Shown here: positions 43,521 through 55,800 of the stretch, in pieces
How the letters are laid out: each line of letters starts with the position of its first letter
Position numbering within the stretch: the stretch's first letter is position 1
NCBI GenBank assembly: GCA_963682175.1
Contig: OY821791.1
Coordinates: forward strand, 19,496,542 to 19,560,541
From: Triglochin maritima
Taxonomy: Eukaryota; Streptophyta; Magnoliopsida; Alismatales; Juncaginaceae
Reading direction: 5' to 3'
Length of the DNA: 64,000 nucleotides
Made by a program: the position numbers and the translations under genes
The notes under the pieces: generated by a model
The model's input: only the letters and a program-made list of their open reading frames with translations
Databases searched by the model: none
What the model was told of the DNA's origin: nothing

Positions 43521-44569
43521 CTTTATTTTTCTTGCATGTCCTATATTATTTAATTTTGCATACATTGGGGACAATGCATGGAATAGGTGTAGGGGGGTGA
43601 CTAGTATCTACCTATCTGTTTTATTTTTATTTTTATTTATCAAAAAAAAAGTTTCATGACATAGCTTAAGATTGAACTACCAAAACCCGAGTACAACTTG
43701 CATTGAGTCTTTGTTCCTTATTATATTGTTCTGCTTATAGAAATTATGACATAAATCTAAGTTCCAAAGAAATAACTTATTACCCTTTAAGACATGTATG
43801 CACTTAAATTGGATGAATCAAATCTTTGAAGTGGTTGATAAAAAGCAGAGGTTGAGGAAAATATACCGGGAAGTGTGGACTTCTGATAGCAATTAAGCCT
43901 TGAGAAAAAAATGCAAAAAAAGGGAATAAAAGTGAGGAAAGCATATCTCGCAAAATGATTACAAAAGCCCAAGTCTTCGAGTCACTGGTCCGTAGGGGTA
44001 TCTTGAAACCCGATAACTTGAGTCTGCCAGCTCGGGATTATCGACCAAACTCGCTACACGAATGCAAAAGGGTAAAAGTGTCAAATAAGCAAATATGTTG
44101 AATCACGGTGGGGAATTATTACTTTAAGATACTCAATGCCCAAAGCTAGAAGAATGATCCATGCCATGGTTGATCCAAATGATACTTCACCACCAGAGGA
44201 GGCGTGCAAAATAATTTAAGTGATAACATGTGTAGAAGGGTTAGTGGTGTGAATGTTGGAGGAACAAAGACCAAGTCAGAATTTTGATGAGTTAGATTTA
44301 TATAATGAGCATGCAAGAATTCTAAGTGAGGTGTATAAGGTTGAGGTGGAGATATTGAGAGTTATTAAAACTTTGTGGGTGTGTCAACTGAAAACCCTCA
44401 CGAGACAAAACTCGTTCTCTAAGGAAACTTAGGGGTTTAAAGGCTTGTTGAATATGCTAAGTGCAACCGTGATTCCTACGAAAGTGAGTTAGGATTTCCC
44501 TGCTTCCATACTTTTAGTTTTCATGTTTTGTTTTGCTCGAGACTAGCAAAATCTAGGTGTAGGGGTATT
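43521..44569 (+). other. 3' untranslated region of E with two polypurine tracts
   Basis: About 1 kb without a usable frame. A purine-rich GGTGTAGGGGGGTGA (about 43586-43600) follows a CATTGGGGACAATG inverted motif. A second tract, GGTGTAGGGGTAT (about 44556-44568), lies directly before the 3' LTR and is the functional primer. The word AGGTGTAGGGG is shared by both. Confidence 0.7.
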
Positions 44570-45850
44570 TGATGCATTGCATACATTGCATCATATGTCT
44601 TTCATTTAGAGTGTTTTTGTATAAATAAATGCTACTAAGGTATTGTTTTGAGCAATTGTGCAGAATTCAGGAGTTACAATGCAATTTACCAATATTCGAG
44701 CTAAAACACGTGCAATGGACTTAGATGGATCACAAAGACCAATTAGATAGAGATTCAAGCTCAAGTTGGAGTCCAATTGATTACATAATGGAGCCAGGGA
44801 CCTGATCGCAAATTAGAAGGACTAAAAAGTTATTTTGGAGGAGTATTCAAGAAGAAATCAAATTCGGATCTCCAAAGATATGTAATAATTGATTTAGACG
44901 TGTGGAGGCCATCTAGCACATACCAAAAACACACCCGCAAAATCCCAAATTAATCTGGACCATCCATGCGGCGATTTCGCCGCATCTAACGGTCAATATG
45001 CGGCGGAAACGCCGCCTGGGTTGCGATCTGTGGCTCTAAATTTCTTCCAGTTGTGTAATGGCACGTGTACTTCCTTATTGATACCTAGGGTTTCTTGTAT
45101 TGGCTATAAATAGCCACGAAATTGTGTTGTGAGGGGAACTTTTTTGTATTACATTCTATGCAATAAAATTCTGCCCATTTATTTCTCCATTGTCTTTTTC
45201 TTTTGTAAGCTTAGTTTTAGATTAATATTTCATTTTCTTAATTTCAGTAGAGTAAAATAATTTAGTTGTTCTTTATTCTTCTCTTAGAATAATTTGTTGT
45301 ATGTTTAGAATAATTGTATTTGTTTTCGTAGATCGTAGTTTAGTATAATATTTCTTTCTTTTTGTTTTCATAGTCTCTCGATGATCTCCATGACCCCTTC
45401 TCCTCATCTTCTCCCCATGGGTTTCTAAAACCCTCCAAAGGGTGGGGGTGACGGATTTAGGGTTAGAGAAGAGAGATCGTTTTTATTTTAATTTCTTGTT
45501 AGTGTTTTGATCATATGAGTTTTTGTTAAATCAATTATCATATGATGCTTAATATCTCACTTGATTTATAATAATTTTCGTAATCTCTAATCTAACTCGA
45601 AGATTCATAACTCCCACCCACTGGACTCTCATCCATAGTTATTTCTTCTTAGTTTTTGTTCTTGTTGTTCTTGCTTTAGAAAGATAAAAAAATAAATCCA
45701 AAAATCTCAAACCAACACTATTTCTCTTTTGTTTTCCTTAATCAAAGAAAATCACAAAAATATAAGAATCTCTCCCTCCTTGTGTTCGACCCGTACCTGC
45801 CACCGCTTCAACGCGCCCGTTCACTTGCGGTATAAATAAAAATCACATCA
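44570..45850 (+). repeat. 3' LTR of element E (1281 bp)
   Basis: Same ends as 25167-26444. By eye there are about 20 substitutions and one 3-bp indel, roughly 1.6% divergence. Five of the differences cluster in the last 50 bp around the ACGCGGTCG/ACGCGCCCG segment. Confidence 0.93.
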
Positions 45851-45855
45851 AGTCT

Positions 45856-47265
45856 ATGTGCCTTAACTGCAGACACAATCAGATGACCCCCTCTGCTCCT
45901 CGCACCTCTGATCAAAACATCTGGCAAGCCCTCCATCGGAATCAGGATATTCTTCTCGCGGCAAAAGACCCGCACGTCGTACTATGACAGTCAGTCCATC
46001 CCCAGTATGACGTCGAAGTCCTCCATCGGTAACAAGACCAGATCAGCCGGAAAATCGTGGTCTCCCGAAGCAACTGTGGTGCCGGGGAAAAAGCTCCCCA
46101 CAGTGCCCACCTCACCCATGGGTGTGCTGACCTCCAAAACATCAGTCAGCAGCACAGGGATCCGACCCAACTCGCCAGCTAACTTCTCCGAAATGAAGGA
46201 GTGAGTGGCGCCGCAATCAAACAACATACGCGTTACTAAACCAGAAACAGAAAGTGTACCTTCCACGACGGTGTTGAAGTCCCTCGCCTCCTCAGCCTGA
46301 ATAGTGAAGACTCGCCCGGTTTTCCGGCGCTGTCCTGGTGAGACGACTGATTGCCTGCCTCCGCCTCTGCCTACAATTGGTGGTCCTGACCTCCTGCTCG
46401 GCTCACCCTGCCTCTGAGGATAATCACGGACGAAATGTCCGATCTGACCGCAACCCATACACACTCCAGTCCGACGGGGACACTCCTGTCCTGGATGAAA
46501 CCTCTCGCAGTAAGTGCACGCTCCTGACTGACGTGCTCCTCCTCCATCAAACCTGGGCCTCTTGCCCGGGTTTCCCGCTCCACGACCGGCTACACGGCTA
46601 CCGGTGCTCACTGGTGCCTTCCTCGCCTCCTGAAGACACTCCCTCTGGTCCTGCTCGATGATAGTAGCATGCTTCACCGCATCTGCAAGGGTCCGCGACA
46701 TGCTGTTCATCACCCGAGATCGGAGCGGCTGCCACAGTCCCTTCACAAAATTCCTCGCCCGCTGCTCTGGGGTCACACAAATCCCTGGGCAGTAACGCTC
46801 CAACGCGTTGAACCTGCTGATGTAGCTCGCCAGAGTCATCTCCTTCTGCTCAAGCGACATGAACTCCTCCCGCTTCTGATCCCTGACGTGCTGGGGAAAG
46901 TACTGCTCATGGAACACCTCTAAGAACTCCTCCCAGCTGACGTTCACCCGGTCGTCAAACAGAACCGTGGACGTAGACCTCCACCAGTTGGCGGCCTCGC
47001 CATCGAACACATAGGTTGCCAGCTCCACCATCCTCTCTGGTGCTACTCCAATCGCGCGGAAGATCTTCTCCATCCTGAAAACCCAGTCCTCCGCAACCTC
47101 CGGGGCCCTCCTGCCATCAAAACTCGGTGGGTGCTGACGCATGAAACGATCGTGCTCAGCTCCCACCCCGCCCAGAAACTCGCCCAACCTGTCCCAGTGA
47201 GCGCCCTCAGTAGCTTCACTGGAACCGTGATCGTGTTGAGAACTCCTCACGCGCCTAGGTGCCAT
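45856..47265 (-). pseudogene. Gag and protease start of element B
   Basis: The chromovirus Gag starts at the ATG 47265 (MAPRRVRSS). It has the Gag core (RQHPPSFDGRRAPEVAEDW, WEEFLEVFHEQYFP, LEQKEMTLASYISRFNALER). The zinc knuckle reads CMGCGQIGHFVRDY, so its last Cys is Tyr and metal binding should be lost. After the linker come QRRKTGRVFTIQ and the protease word [13 protein letters not shown]. The frame ends at about 45988-45990 with TGA replacing the Trp of GMDWLS, and a TAG follows four codons later. The rest is cut off by insertion of E at 45855. Relative to D it lacks about 20 N-terminal residues. Confidence 0.88.
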
Positions 47266-47379
47266 CTGACAGAAGAATCAATCACAAACTTCAGCCATGA
47301 ATGCATGCCCAAAAATATAAAATGCATGAGTCCTATTACTACAAGGGTGATTTCATTGGGAACCGCATAGGAATCGACC

Positions 47380-47391
47380 GCTCTGATAACA
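47380..47391 (-). other. Altered primer binding site of element B
   Basis: The minus strand reads TGTTATCAGAGC where TGGTATCAGAGC is expected, a single G-to-T change, three bases from the LTR. Confidence 0.8.
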
Positions 47392-47394
47392 AAT

Positions 47395-48929
47395 TCTAAC
47401 ATCCCGAAACAGCGGAAATCTAAAAAAATCATAATCAAGACAATGGAACTCAATAATCAAAGACGGGACTGTTACTTCTCATCAAACATAAAAGCGGTGC
47501 ACCAAATTACATCAGAGTTTGTCAAAAACGATACATGATTACTACAGAACAACAAGAAAGATAAAAGTAATCATGTCGACCTCAATGGTCCGAGTAGAGG
47601 ATCCGACTCCAGAATGCGCGCGCCCGCCGATCACCACCCAACTGGACCTACTGTGGTCCTGAAAAATATATAACAACAATGCCTGAGTTTCCAGAAGTAA
47701 ACCCTGTATGCCAACTCACCTATATGCATGCGTCACGCAAATGAACCTATCATTCTAGTAGCATGTCATGGCATCAACAGAAAGGAAAACAGTTCCCCCG
47801 AAGGACTCATGCATTTCCCTGGGCAGGCACACAAAATGCGCCCACCGACACCTCCCGGCTCACGCACAAGGCGAGGACACGGGTTTCCGTGGACAAAGTT
47901 GACATTCAGAAAGGGGACCAGGAATTCTGTCCTGGGCCCAAACGGTCGACCAGAATAGGTGATTCGGTCGACCGGTTCTAGAAAGGAATCGGTCGACCGT
48001 ACGCCTAACACAGTCTACCGCTACGCTCAAAACACAATCCCCAACGGTCGAACAAAGGTCTAAAACCGGTCGACCGAACGAGGTCAAAATCCGGAGTATG
48101 TCAACATTAAATTCAAATCTATCGGTCGACTGACTCAGGGGTCTCGGTCAACCGAAAACAGACAGGGTCAACCTAGTATTCTACGTCATATAATCGGTCG
48201 AACAAAAACAAACAACGGTCGAACAAACATGCATAGAAAATCAGTACACTTCAGTTCCGGTCGAACGACCCAAGGAACCGGTCGACCGAAAACAGACAGG
48301 AAGTCCCAACTCACCAGCAATATGCACTACCAGTCGACCGCCACAAGGCATCGTTCGACCAGTGAAGGTTAAAGTCGGATTAAAACACTATATTCGGTCG
48401 ACCGCCCGAAGGGACCAGTCGACCGTTGGTCACCTTCAACCTCGCGCCAGCCGAGGTTTTACGAAGAAACAACGCCGAAGAGGTCTCCGACCTCCCCGTC
48501 TAACCAACACAACCCTCCCACGAGTGTTAGCAACAACAAAATCACACTAGAGAGCGGCATACCTCAAACGAAGACGACGAACCGCCGGAGCCCGCTCACG
48601 CACGTCTTCACCTCCGGCCTCCCTCGCGCTCTGCTCCCGCACGAACACCTTCCTCGCTCGTCTTTTCCGCGACAGCTGCTCACCACCACGCGCACCAGCT
48701 AAGGAAAGGAAGGAATGAGGGAAAGGAAGGAGAAGAAAAGAAGAAAGAATAAGAAAAGCTTGGGTTATAAACCCGAAAACGCTACAGTGCACGCCTCCCT
48801 CACCATCACCCTACTCTCCTCGGCCACTGTTCACGCTCCACCCCATGTACCCACTGTGCAGCACAAACTTCCCATGCAAAGCCTCCCCTAACCACCCATT
48901 ACCCCACTAAACAGGTTTGGGTTCTAACA
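47395..48929 (-). repeat. 5' LTR of element B (1535 bp, internally deleted)
   Basis: It matches the 3' LTR but lacks about 480 bp at about 47806-47818 (the part equivalent to about 20547-21033). The terminal dinucleotide on the inner side is TC rather than TG (TCTAACATCCC). Confidence 0.88.
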
Positions 48930-49553
48930 TTACTGGTGTTCATCTTTTAGTTGGTTTCCTTTTTACGATGTCAATTTTCGAAGTTGTTGTTGGGTTGGCT
49001 TGGATTTCTTGGTGTGTTGGCACACAATCTGTTCGATGAAATGTCCAGTGATTCCATCAGATTTTTCTCTATTGAGATCAATTTAGATGTTTGGCGATTC
49101 CATCGGATTTTGCCCATTTGTGTTGTATTTTGGAGTGGAGTTAAAGTTTGGGAGATTGGAAGTTATGGAAATGTGAATTGAGTGTTGGAAAGTTGTTAGG
49201 ACGATTATTTCGAATAGAAATCATGTTTTACAATGAGTTAGTGTTTCTTTCATTTGGTTGGATTGGTTACTATCAAGAAGGAGAGGAAAAGATGGGTGGA
49301 GAGAAGAATGGTTTGAAGAAGAAGGAAAGAAACATGAGAGGGAGAGAAGTTGGGTGTTTCTTCCTTCACCAAAACCAACACCAACAGCAGCCCTACAACC
49401 CTCACCTCAACCCAACACATCACCACAACCGCACCCTACACCCACTGTCACTGTTCACACATGCCTCCACTATTCTTCCTCCATTCCCATGCAAAGCCTC
49501 TCCAATTAGCAACCTAATCACCATTAAACCTTAAACAAGTTAGGGTCATTACA

Positions 49554-50171
49554 TGAACTGCCTTCATAGACTTCCCGTATTTACAAATTTAAGATTCTTG
49601 CTCAAAGCATAATAAATTGTTGCTCCATGTACTTATACACATACATGTCTTTACATAATCTCTTTCCCTGGGCATGCTATTTATGCAATTGTCGTTGTTT
49701 CATGTATCAGAAGTCAAAACCCATAAGAATTTAGAGTTTCAATATGCATCCTTCTAATTCACCAGCCAAATATGGCTAATAATTCAATCACAAACTAATG
49801 GGGTTACTAGATTACCCTTTAAAGTGGGGTTTCTTTCGTCTACAAAAAATGAGACTAATACCAGCTTAATATGGTGCAGGTATTAGTATTGGTGTTTGTT
49901 CTCTTTTTAGTTAGTACTTGAAAGGTAACAAAGTTGAGGTCATAATGTTTATAAAACATACCATATGCTTTGAAAGTGGGTTTTGATATAGAATCGATTA
50001 TAGTATTTGTAATGCAGAAATATTTTCAGTATCCATTAGTGGTTAGGTACACCATCAATTTTGGTTCTACTAAATCTTCATCAAAGCCTAACATTAGGAT
50101 CATCCTTCATATTTTGGATGCTTTAAAAGTTTAGCAAAAAAGTAAACAAAGACAACTCTTTTTTAACGAGA
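49554..50171. other. AT-rich flank without a recognisable gene
   Basis: Non-coding, no TE remnant and no RNA gene seen. It lies between remnant F and solo LTR G. Confidence 0.5.
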
Positions 50172-50744
50172 CCACTTGTTAAGTCACTAACCTTGCTTAG
50201 GACTAATCCCTTGATTAGTGGAGGTGCTTTGCATGGGAAATGAGAGAGAGAATAGTGATGGTTGATGTGTTGGGGGCCGGTTACAGTTGAGGGTGGGGTG
50301 GTTTTGAGGAGAAACCAACATTTCTCTTCCTTCTTGTATTCCCTTCCTTCTTCATTCTTCACCCAAACCTTCCTCTCACTTTCTCTTCCCTTTCCGTCGT
50401 TCCAGAGGGCGTTGCGGTGGCTCCGGCGAGTGGTGTCGAGCGTGGAGTCGAGGAGGTGGACGTGAGGCGCGCGTGATCGGAGGTTGCGGTCGACGGGCGA
50501 CGTTGAGCGAACTCCGGCGCGCTCCGTTTCGCGTTGAGGTATGTCGGCTTAGTAGTGTGATTTTGTTGTTCCCCACGTTGGTGAGAAGTTGTGGTCGGTC
50601 GGAGACCTCGCCGGCGACGAGAAAACGACGTAAAATCCTTGGCTGACGCAAGGTTGTTGTCGACCAACGGTCGACCGGTTTTACTATTTTGCCACACTTT
50701 AACCAACACCGGTCGAACGATGCCATGTGGCGGTCGACCGGTTG

Positions 50745-52780
50745 TGTAACGTACCCGAAAACAGCGGAAATTTAAACAATAATAAAGACCGTCAACGGTC
50801 AACACAGGGCACGTCACTGGAAAACAAACCAACATATATATATATATATATATAAAATATATAAGATACAGACCCACGTGGAAGTCAAAGTATACATAAG
50901 AGTCAACTGTGATTACAACAAAAATGAATGTACATGTAATCACTACCTCAACAAAAGAAGTATAAAAGAGGACACAAGATCTGATCCCGGGGGCACCGTC
51001 CTCAGTCACCACCTCAAACTCTAACCCTGCTCGATACCTGAAATGCAAACAAAGAAACATGCCTGAGTTCCCTGCAGGAACCCCGTATACCAAACCTCCT
51101 AAAATACGAAAAGGAAAATTAAAGACAATGCAATGCAATACACATGATCATCCGCCTCGGGCCCACAATAATGCCCTCACCGCCTCCGCGGCACTGAACC
51201 ACTCCTGCCACTAGGGTCAAGTCAGTCCACCGCTGCCTCACAAGGGTTAGTCGACACCACTGCTCCCCAAAAAGTGCAGGAAGGAACCCCTGGTACACGC
51301 CGCACCCAAGGAGCGAGTCAGCCCGCCGAATACACAACTCGGGTCAGACGACAGCCACTGCTCCCCCAAGAGTCGCCTAGCGCGCACCCTGCCGGAACAT
51401 CCTTGGCCTACCGCTAAACCCTCGCAAACTGCCCAAGGTTTATGGTACACATCCCTCACACCCCGCTCGGTAAGAGAGGAAACAGTAGTACAATAATACG
51501 CCTTCGTCGAAGGTGAAATCCGTAGCTCTCAAAGCCGGTAATGAACCGTCGCCTCGGAGCCGGTAGTCGACCTATACTCAACGGATCGCGTGTGGATAAA
51601 TCCACCAACCTGCGGAAGATCGGTGAACCGCTAAAAGCACACCGGTCAACCGATCCCCCACACAGTACTCGGTATTGTACAAACAAGTCTACCGGTCGAA
51701 CCACACCAACCGAAATACTAACCACTCGGTCTAACAAAGGTCATCTAGCGGTCGACCGTTTGGAAGGTCTACGCTATACATTTTATATAAATATATATCC
51801 AATCGGTCAAACCAGGGTCCGTTCCATCGATAAGGAAAACTGCCTGAATCCTGCCTACAGCATTCGGTCGACCGAAACCTACCTCCCGGTCGACCGATCT
51901 ACACGCACATCACTGCAGGAAAACTGCACGCGGTCGGTCGACCGGATCCAGAGCGGTCGACCGTTTAGATGGTCAACGCTCGAACCGACCTTGCGCAGTT
52001 CGGTCGACCGAGACACACACTCGGTCGGCCGAAGGCCTGTCTAACCTATCTACTGGGTTCGGTCGACCGAAACAACACCGGTCGACCGGCTAATGTAACC
52101 CTTTATTTTCCCACGAAATTTGGCATAAACGGTCGACCATCACACAGACATCGTTCGACCGTTTTCGGGCAGTAAGTTAATATTTATAAATATCGGTCGA
52201 CCGACCCATGTACCGGTCGACCGAACAATACATATTCCCACTGTACAGGCATCATTTAGACGCTGTTCGGTCGACCGAAACACTTAACGGTCGACCGAAC
52301 CAGTCGTCTTCAACCTCCGTCCAGTAGGGTTTTCACCGGAGAAACGGCACCAACGCCGTCCTCTACACTCCCACACCTCTTGGGGAGTTAATATGAAGAC
52401 TTGGCATACCTTTTGGTCGAGTGAAGAAGCCTCCCGAGCTCCCTTCAACACCTCTTCTCTTCTTCTTCCCTTCTTCTTCTTCTTCTTCTTCTTTACTTCT
52501 TCTCTCCTCCTTCTTCTGCTCCGAAATCACTCCTCTCACGCTCTGGATAAACCATCAATGAAGCAAAACGTTTCAACAAAAACCTATCTTAACTATATAT
52601 ATTTCCTTTCAACTCATCACCTCCATCCCCTCCAATCACACTTAACCTAAAACCTATCCAACCAAAGCTATCCACCTCAATCTCCACATGTCTAACACCC
52701 CCACCTCTTCATGCATGTATTAATTAGGGTTAATTAGGTTTAGTTTAATTTAATTAGGGTGCTTAGATTAGGTTATTACA
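50745..52780 (-). repeat. 3' LTR of element C (2036 bp)
   Basis: It runs TGTAACGTACCCG to ...TTAGGTTATTACA. It has a (TA)n run at about 50833-50853 and a palindrome array at about 51750-52300 (pairs such as 51866/51888 and 52061/52080). A CTT-rich run lies at about 52452-52512. Confidence 0.95.
52452..52512. repeat. (CTT)n microsatellite in C LTR
   Basis: TTC/CTT repeats with few interruptions, present at the same place in the 5' LTR (about 59092-59152). Confidence 0.9.
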
Positions 52781-52799
52781 ATCTACCCTCCTTAAAAGA
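52781..52799 (-). promoter_or_regulatory. Polypurine tract of element C
   Basis: The minus strand reads CTTTTAAGGAGGGTAGAT directly before the 3' LTR. Confidence 0.82.
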
Positions 52800-52829
52800 A
52801 TTTCGTCCGCGAAATTCGAAACAAGTAAC

Positions 52830-55800
52830 TTACCAGAATAACTCTGGATACTGCTTCCTGACATCCTCCTCGATCTCCCAGGTAGCCTCTCTGACACTGT
52901 GATGCTGCCACCTGACCTTTACCATCGGAATCGCTCTCCTCCTGAGCTGATGTACCATCTGATCCACAATCTCAACTGGTCTCTCATCTAATGAGAAATC
53001 CTGCTGGATCTCCGGGACTGATATCTCTATCACATGAGCTGGATCGGCCACGTACTTCCTCAGCATAGAAACATGGAAGACGTTGTGAAGTCCTGCGAAC
53101 TGTGGTGGTAGTGCAATCCTATATGCCACCTCCCCGACCCGATCCAATATCTCAAAAGGTCCAACATATCTCGGACTCAGCTTCCCCTTCTTCCCGAATC
53201 TCATCACACCTCTGGAAGGTGAGATCTTCAGGAAGACATGATCTCCTACATCAAAAGTCAGCTCACGCCTCCGCGTATCAGCATAACTCTTCTGCCTGCT
53301 CTGCACCGTAGCTAGTCGTCTCCGAATCACGTCGACCTTCTCTGAATACAACTGGATAATGTCAGGTCCAACTAGCTGTCTCTCGCCCACATCACTCCAG
53401 CATACCGGCGATTTACACGGTCTCCCGTATAATGCCTCATAGGGTGCCATCCCAATACTCGAATGGTAGCTGTTGTTGTAGGCAAACTCGATCAACGGCA
53501 AATGCTCATCCCAATGCCCGGCCCAGTCAAGTGTACACGCTCTCAGCATGTCCTCCAATGTCTGTATCGTCCGCTCTGACTGGCCATCTGTCTGTGGGTG
53601 AAAAGCTGTGCTAAACTTCAGACGTGTCCCCAGTGCTCTGGGTAGACTCTCCCAAAATCTCGAAGTGAATCTGGGATCTCTGTCTGAAATGATACTGACT
53701 GGTACGCCATGAAGTCTGACAATCTCATCAATATATAACTTAGCTAGACCCTATAGAGCAAGAGTGGTCTTAATGGCTAAGAAATGCGCCGACTTGGTCA
53801 GTCGATCGACTATAACCCAAATCGCATCGTGGAATCTCCGTGTCTTCGGTAGCCCCGTAACAAAATCCATCGTTACGTGCTCCCACTTCCACTCGGGCAA
53901 CTCAATCCTCTGCATCTGCCCTGCTGCTCTCTGGTGCTCGATCTTCACCTGCTGACAGACCAAACACCTCGACACGAAGTCTGCAACGTCCTTCTTCATA
54001 CCTCGCCACCAGAAGTTCCGCTGCAGATCTTTGTACATCTTGGTGCTCCCTGGATGAATGGAATATCTCGATCTGTGTGCCTCCTCCATGATATCATGTC
54101 TCAGGTCCTCTGTCTTCGGCACCCAGATACGGTCTCTGAATCTCAGACCTCCATCCACTCCAACTCTGAAGTCTGACCCATCTCTGGCAGCTAACTGTAA
54201 CAAACTGCTCAACTCCTCATCTGTAGTCTGAGCATGAATCACTGCTGATACTGTCTGAGGCTCTACTCTCAATCCTGCAATCACCGCACCCTCAGAGCTA
54301 TCTGCAAATGGCCTCCACTCTGCTAAAGACTCCAGCAGTCGCCACTCCTGAATGCATAGGCCTGCTACTGATACCTCCACCTTCCGGCTCAAAGCGTCTG
54401 CAACTGTGTTCGCCTTCCCCGGATGGTAAGAGATAGTGAAGTCATAGTCCTTAATGAACTCAAGCCATCTGTGCTGCCTCATGTTCAGCTCCTTCTGCGA
54501 GAACAGGTACTTCAGACTCTGATGATCTGTAAACACCTCGAACTGCTCGCCATAAAGATAGTGTCTCCAGGTCTTCAGTGCGTGAACCACTGCTGCTAAC
54601 TCCAAATCATGTGTCGGGTAATTCCTCTCATGGACCTTCAGCTGTCTGGATGCATACGCGATCACCCTCCCGTGCTGCATAAGTACACATCCTAAGCCAA
54701 CACCTGATGCGTCGCTATAAATCACGAATCCACCCGTGCCACTCGGCAATGATAAAACTGGTGCTGTGGTCAATAGTCTCTTCAGCTCCTGAAAGCTGTC
54801 CTCGCACTTCTGCGACCATACAAAGGTGACTCCCTTCTGCGTCAGAGCCGTCAGTGGTGCTGCCAATCTCGAGAAGTCTTTGATGAAGCGACGGTAATAA
54901 CCCGCCAGTCCAACAAAGCTCCTAATCTCCGTCACGCTCGTAGGGGTCCTCCACTGTGTCACTGCCTCTACCTTCGCCGGATCCACTGATATCCCCTCTG
55001 CCGATACAATGTGTCCGAGGAATGCCACTCTGTCCAACCAAAACTCGCACTTTGAGAACTTAGCATATAACTGCTGAGCCCTCAAGATGCTGAGTACAAT
55101 CCTCAGATGCTCTCTGTGCTGCTCCACATCTGGTGAATAGATCAAAATGTCATCCACGAAGACAATCACAAATATATCAATATACTGCCTGAATGTCCGG
55201 TGCATCAGATCCATGAACGCTGCCGGAGCATTCGTCAATCCAAATGGCATCACCAAGAACTCATAGTGTCCATATCTCGTCCTAAAAGCTGTCTTCTGGA
55301 TGTCCTCATCTCGGATCCTCAACTGGTGATATCCTGAACGCAGGTCAATCTTCGAGAAAACATTCGCTGACTGCAGCTGGTCAAAGAGGTCCTCGATCCT
55401 AGGTAAGGGATACATATTCTTCACCGTCACCTGGTTCAGCATCCTGTAGTCTATGCACATCCTCAAGGATCCGTCCTTCTTCTTCACAAACAAAACTGGT
55501 GCACCCCAAGGCGAGACACTCGGCCTGATAAATTCAGAGTCCATCAACTCCTGCAACTGCTTCTTCAACTCTGTCAACTCAGCAGGTGCCATCCGGTATG
55601 GAGCCTTCGACTGTGGTGTAGTGCCAGCTACCAACTCAATGCCGAACTCCAACTCCCGGTGTGGTGGTAAACCTGGAATCTCTGCTGGAAAAACATCCGC
55701 GAACTCCTGCACCACCTCAATGTCCTCTAGCCTCTGAGACTCTGCCTCCGCAACCACAAGTGTCGCCAGAAATGCTGCACATCCCTGCTGTAACAGTCTC

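Larger units (their letters stand above)
25167..45850 (+). mobile_element. Element E: Athila-type Ty3/gypsy element, interrupted by D
   Basis: Bounded by a perfect TSD AGTCT (25162-25166 and 45851-45855) and by LTRs that differ by about 20 substitutions by eye over 1.28 kb. Order: LTR, long leader, gag-protease, [D], RT, RNase H, integrase, an extra ORF, two polypurine tracts, LTR. Without D it is about 11.5 kb, as expected for Athila. The gag type, the large spacer after integrase and the extra ORF support the lineage. Confidence 0.9.
20138..48929 (-). mobile_element. Element B: Tekay/Del-like chromovirus, interrupted by E and D
   Basis: Bounded by a perfect TSD TTACT (20133-20137 and 48930-48934). 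The 3' LTR is 20138-22151, the pol end lies at 22195-25161, then comes nested element E (25167-45850), then gag and the start of pol at 45856-47265, the primer binding site at 47380-47391 and the 5' LTR at 47395-48929. Subtracting E leaves about 8.1 kb, a normal size for this lineage. Several stops and one frameshift inactivate pol. Confidence 0.92.
19432..49553 (-). mobile_element. F: divergent chromovirus-type LTR remnant, split by element B
   Basis: Left part 19432-20137 starts TGTAATATTCCCGAAACAGCG, close to the LTR starts of B (TGTAACATCCCGAAACAGCGG) and C. Right part 48935-49553 ends ...GGGTCATTACA and aligns loosely with the ends of the B and A LTRs (a GTTCAC...CCCATGCAAAGCCTC stretch, then ...CACCATTAAACC). 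Without B it is about 1.3 kb. No matching TSD was found (TTTTT on the left, TGAAC on the right), so it is either an old solo LTR or a recombined fragment. There are no coding remnants. Confidence 0.55.

Noticed and set aside
50359..51138. 259-codon minus-strand frame spanning the junction of G and C
   Set aside because: It crosses an insertion boundary (50744/50745) and has no domain. It is a chance frame across two unrelated LTRs.
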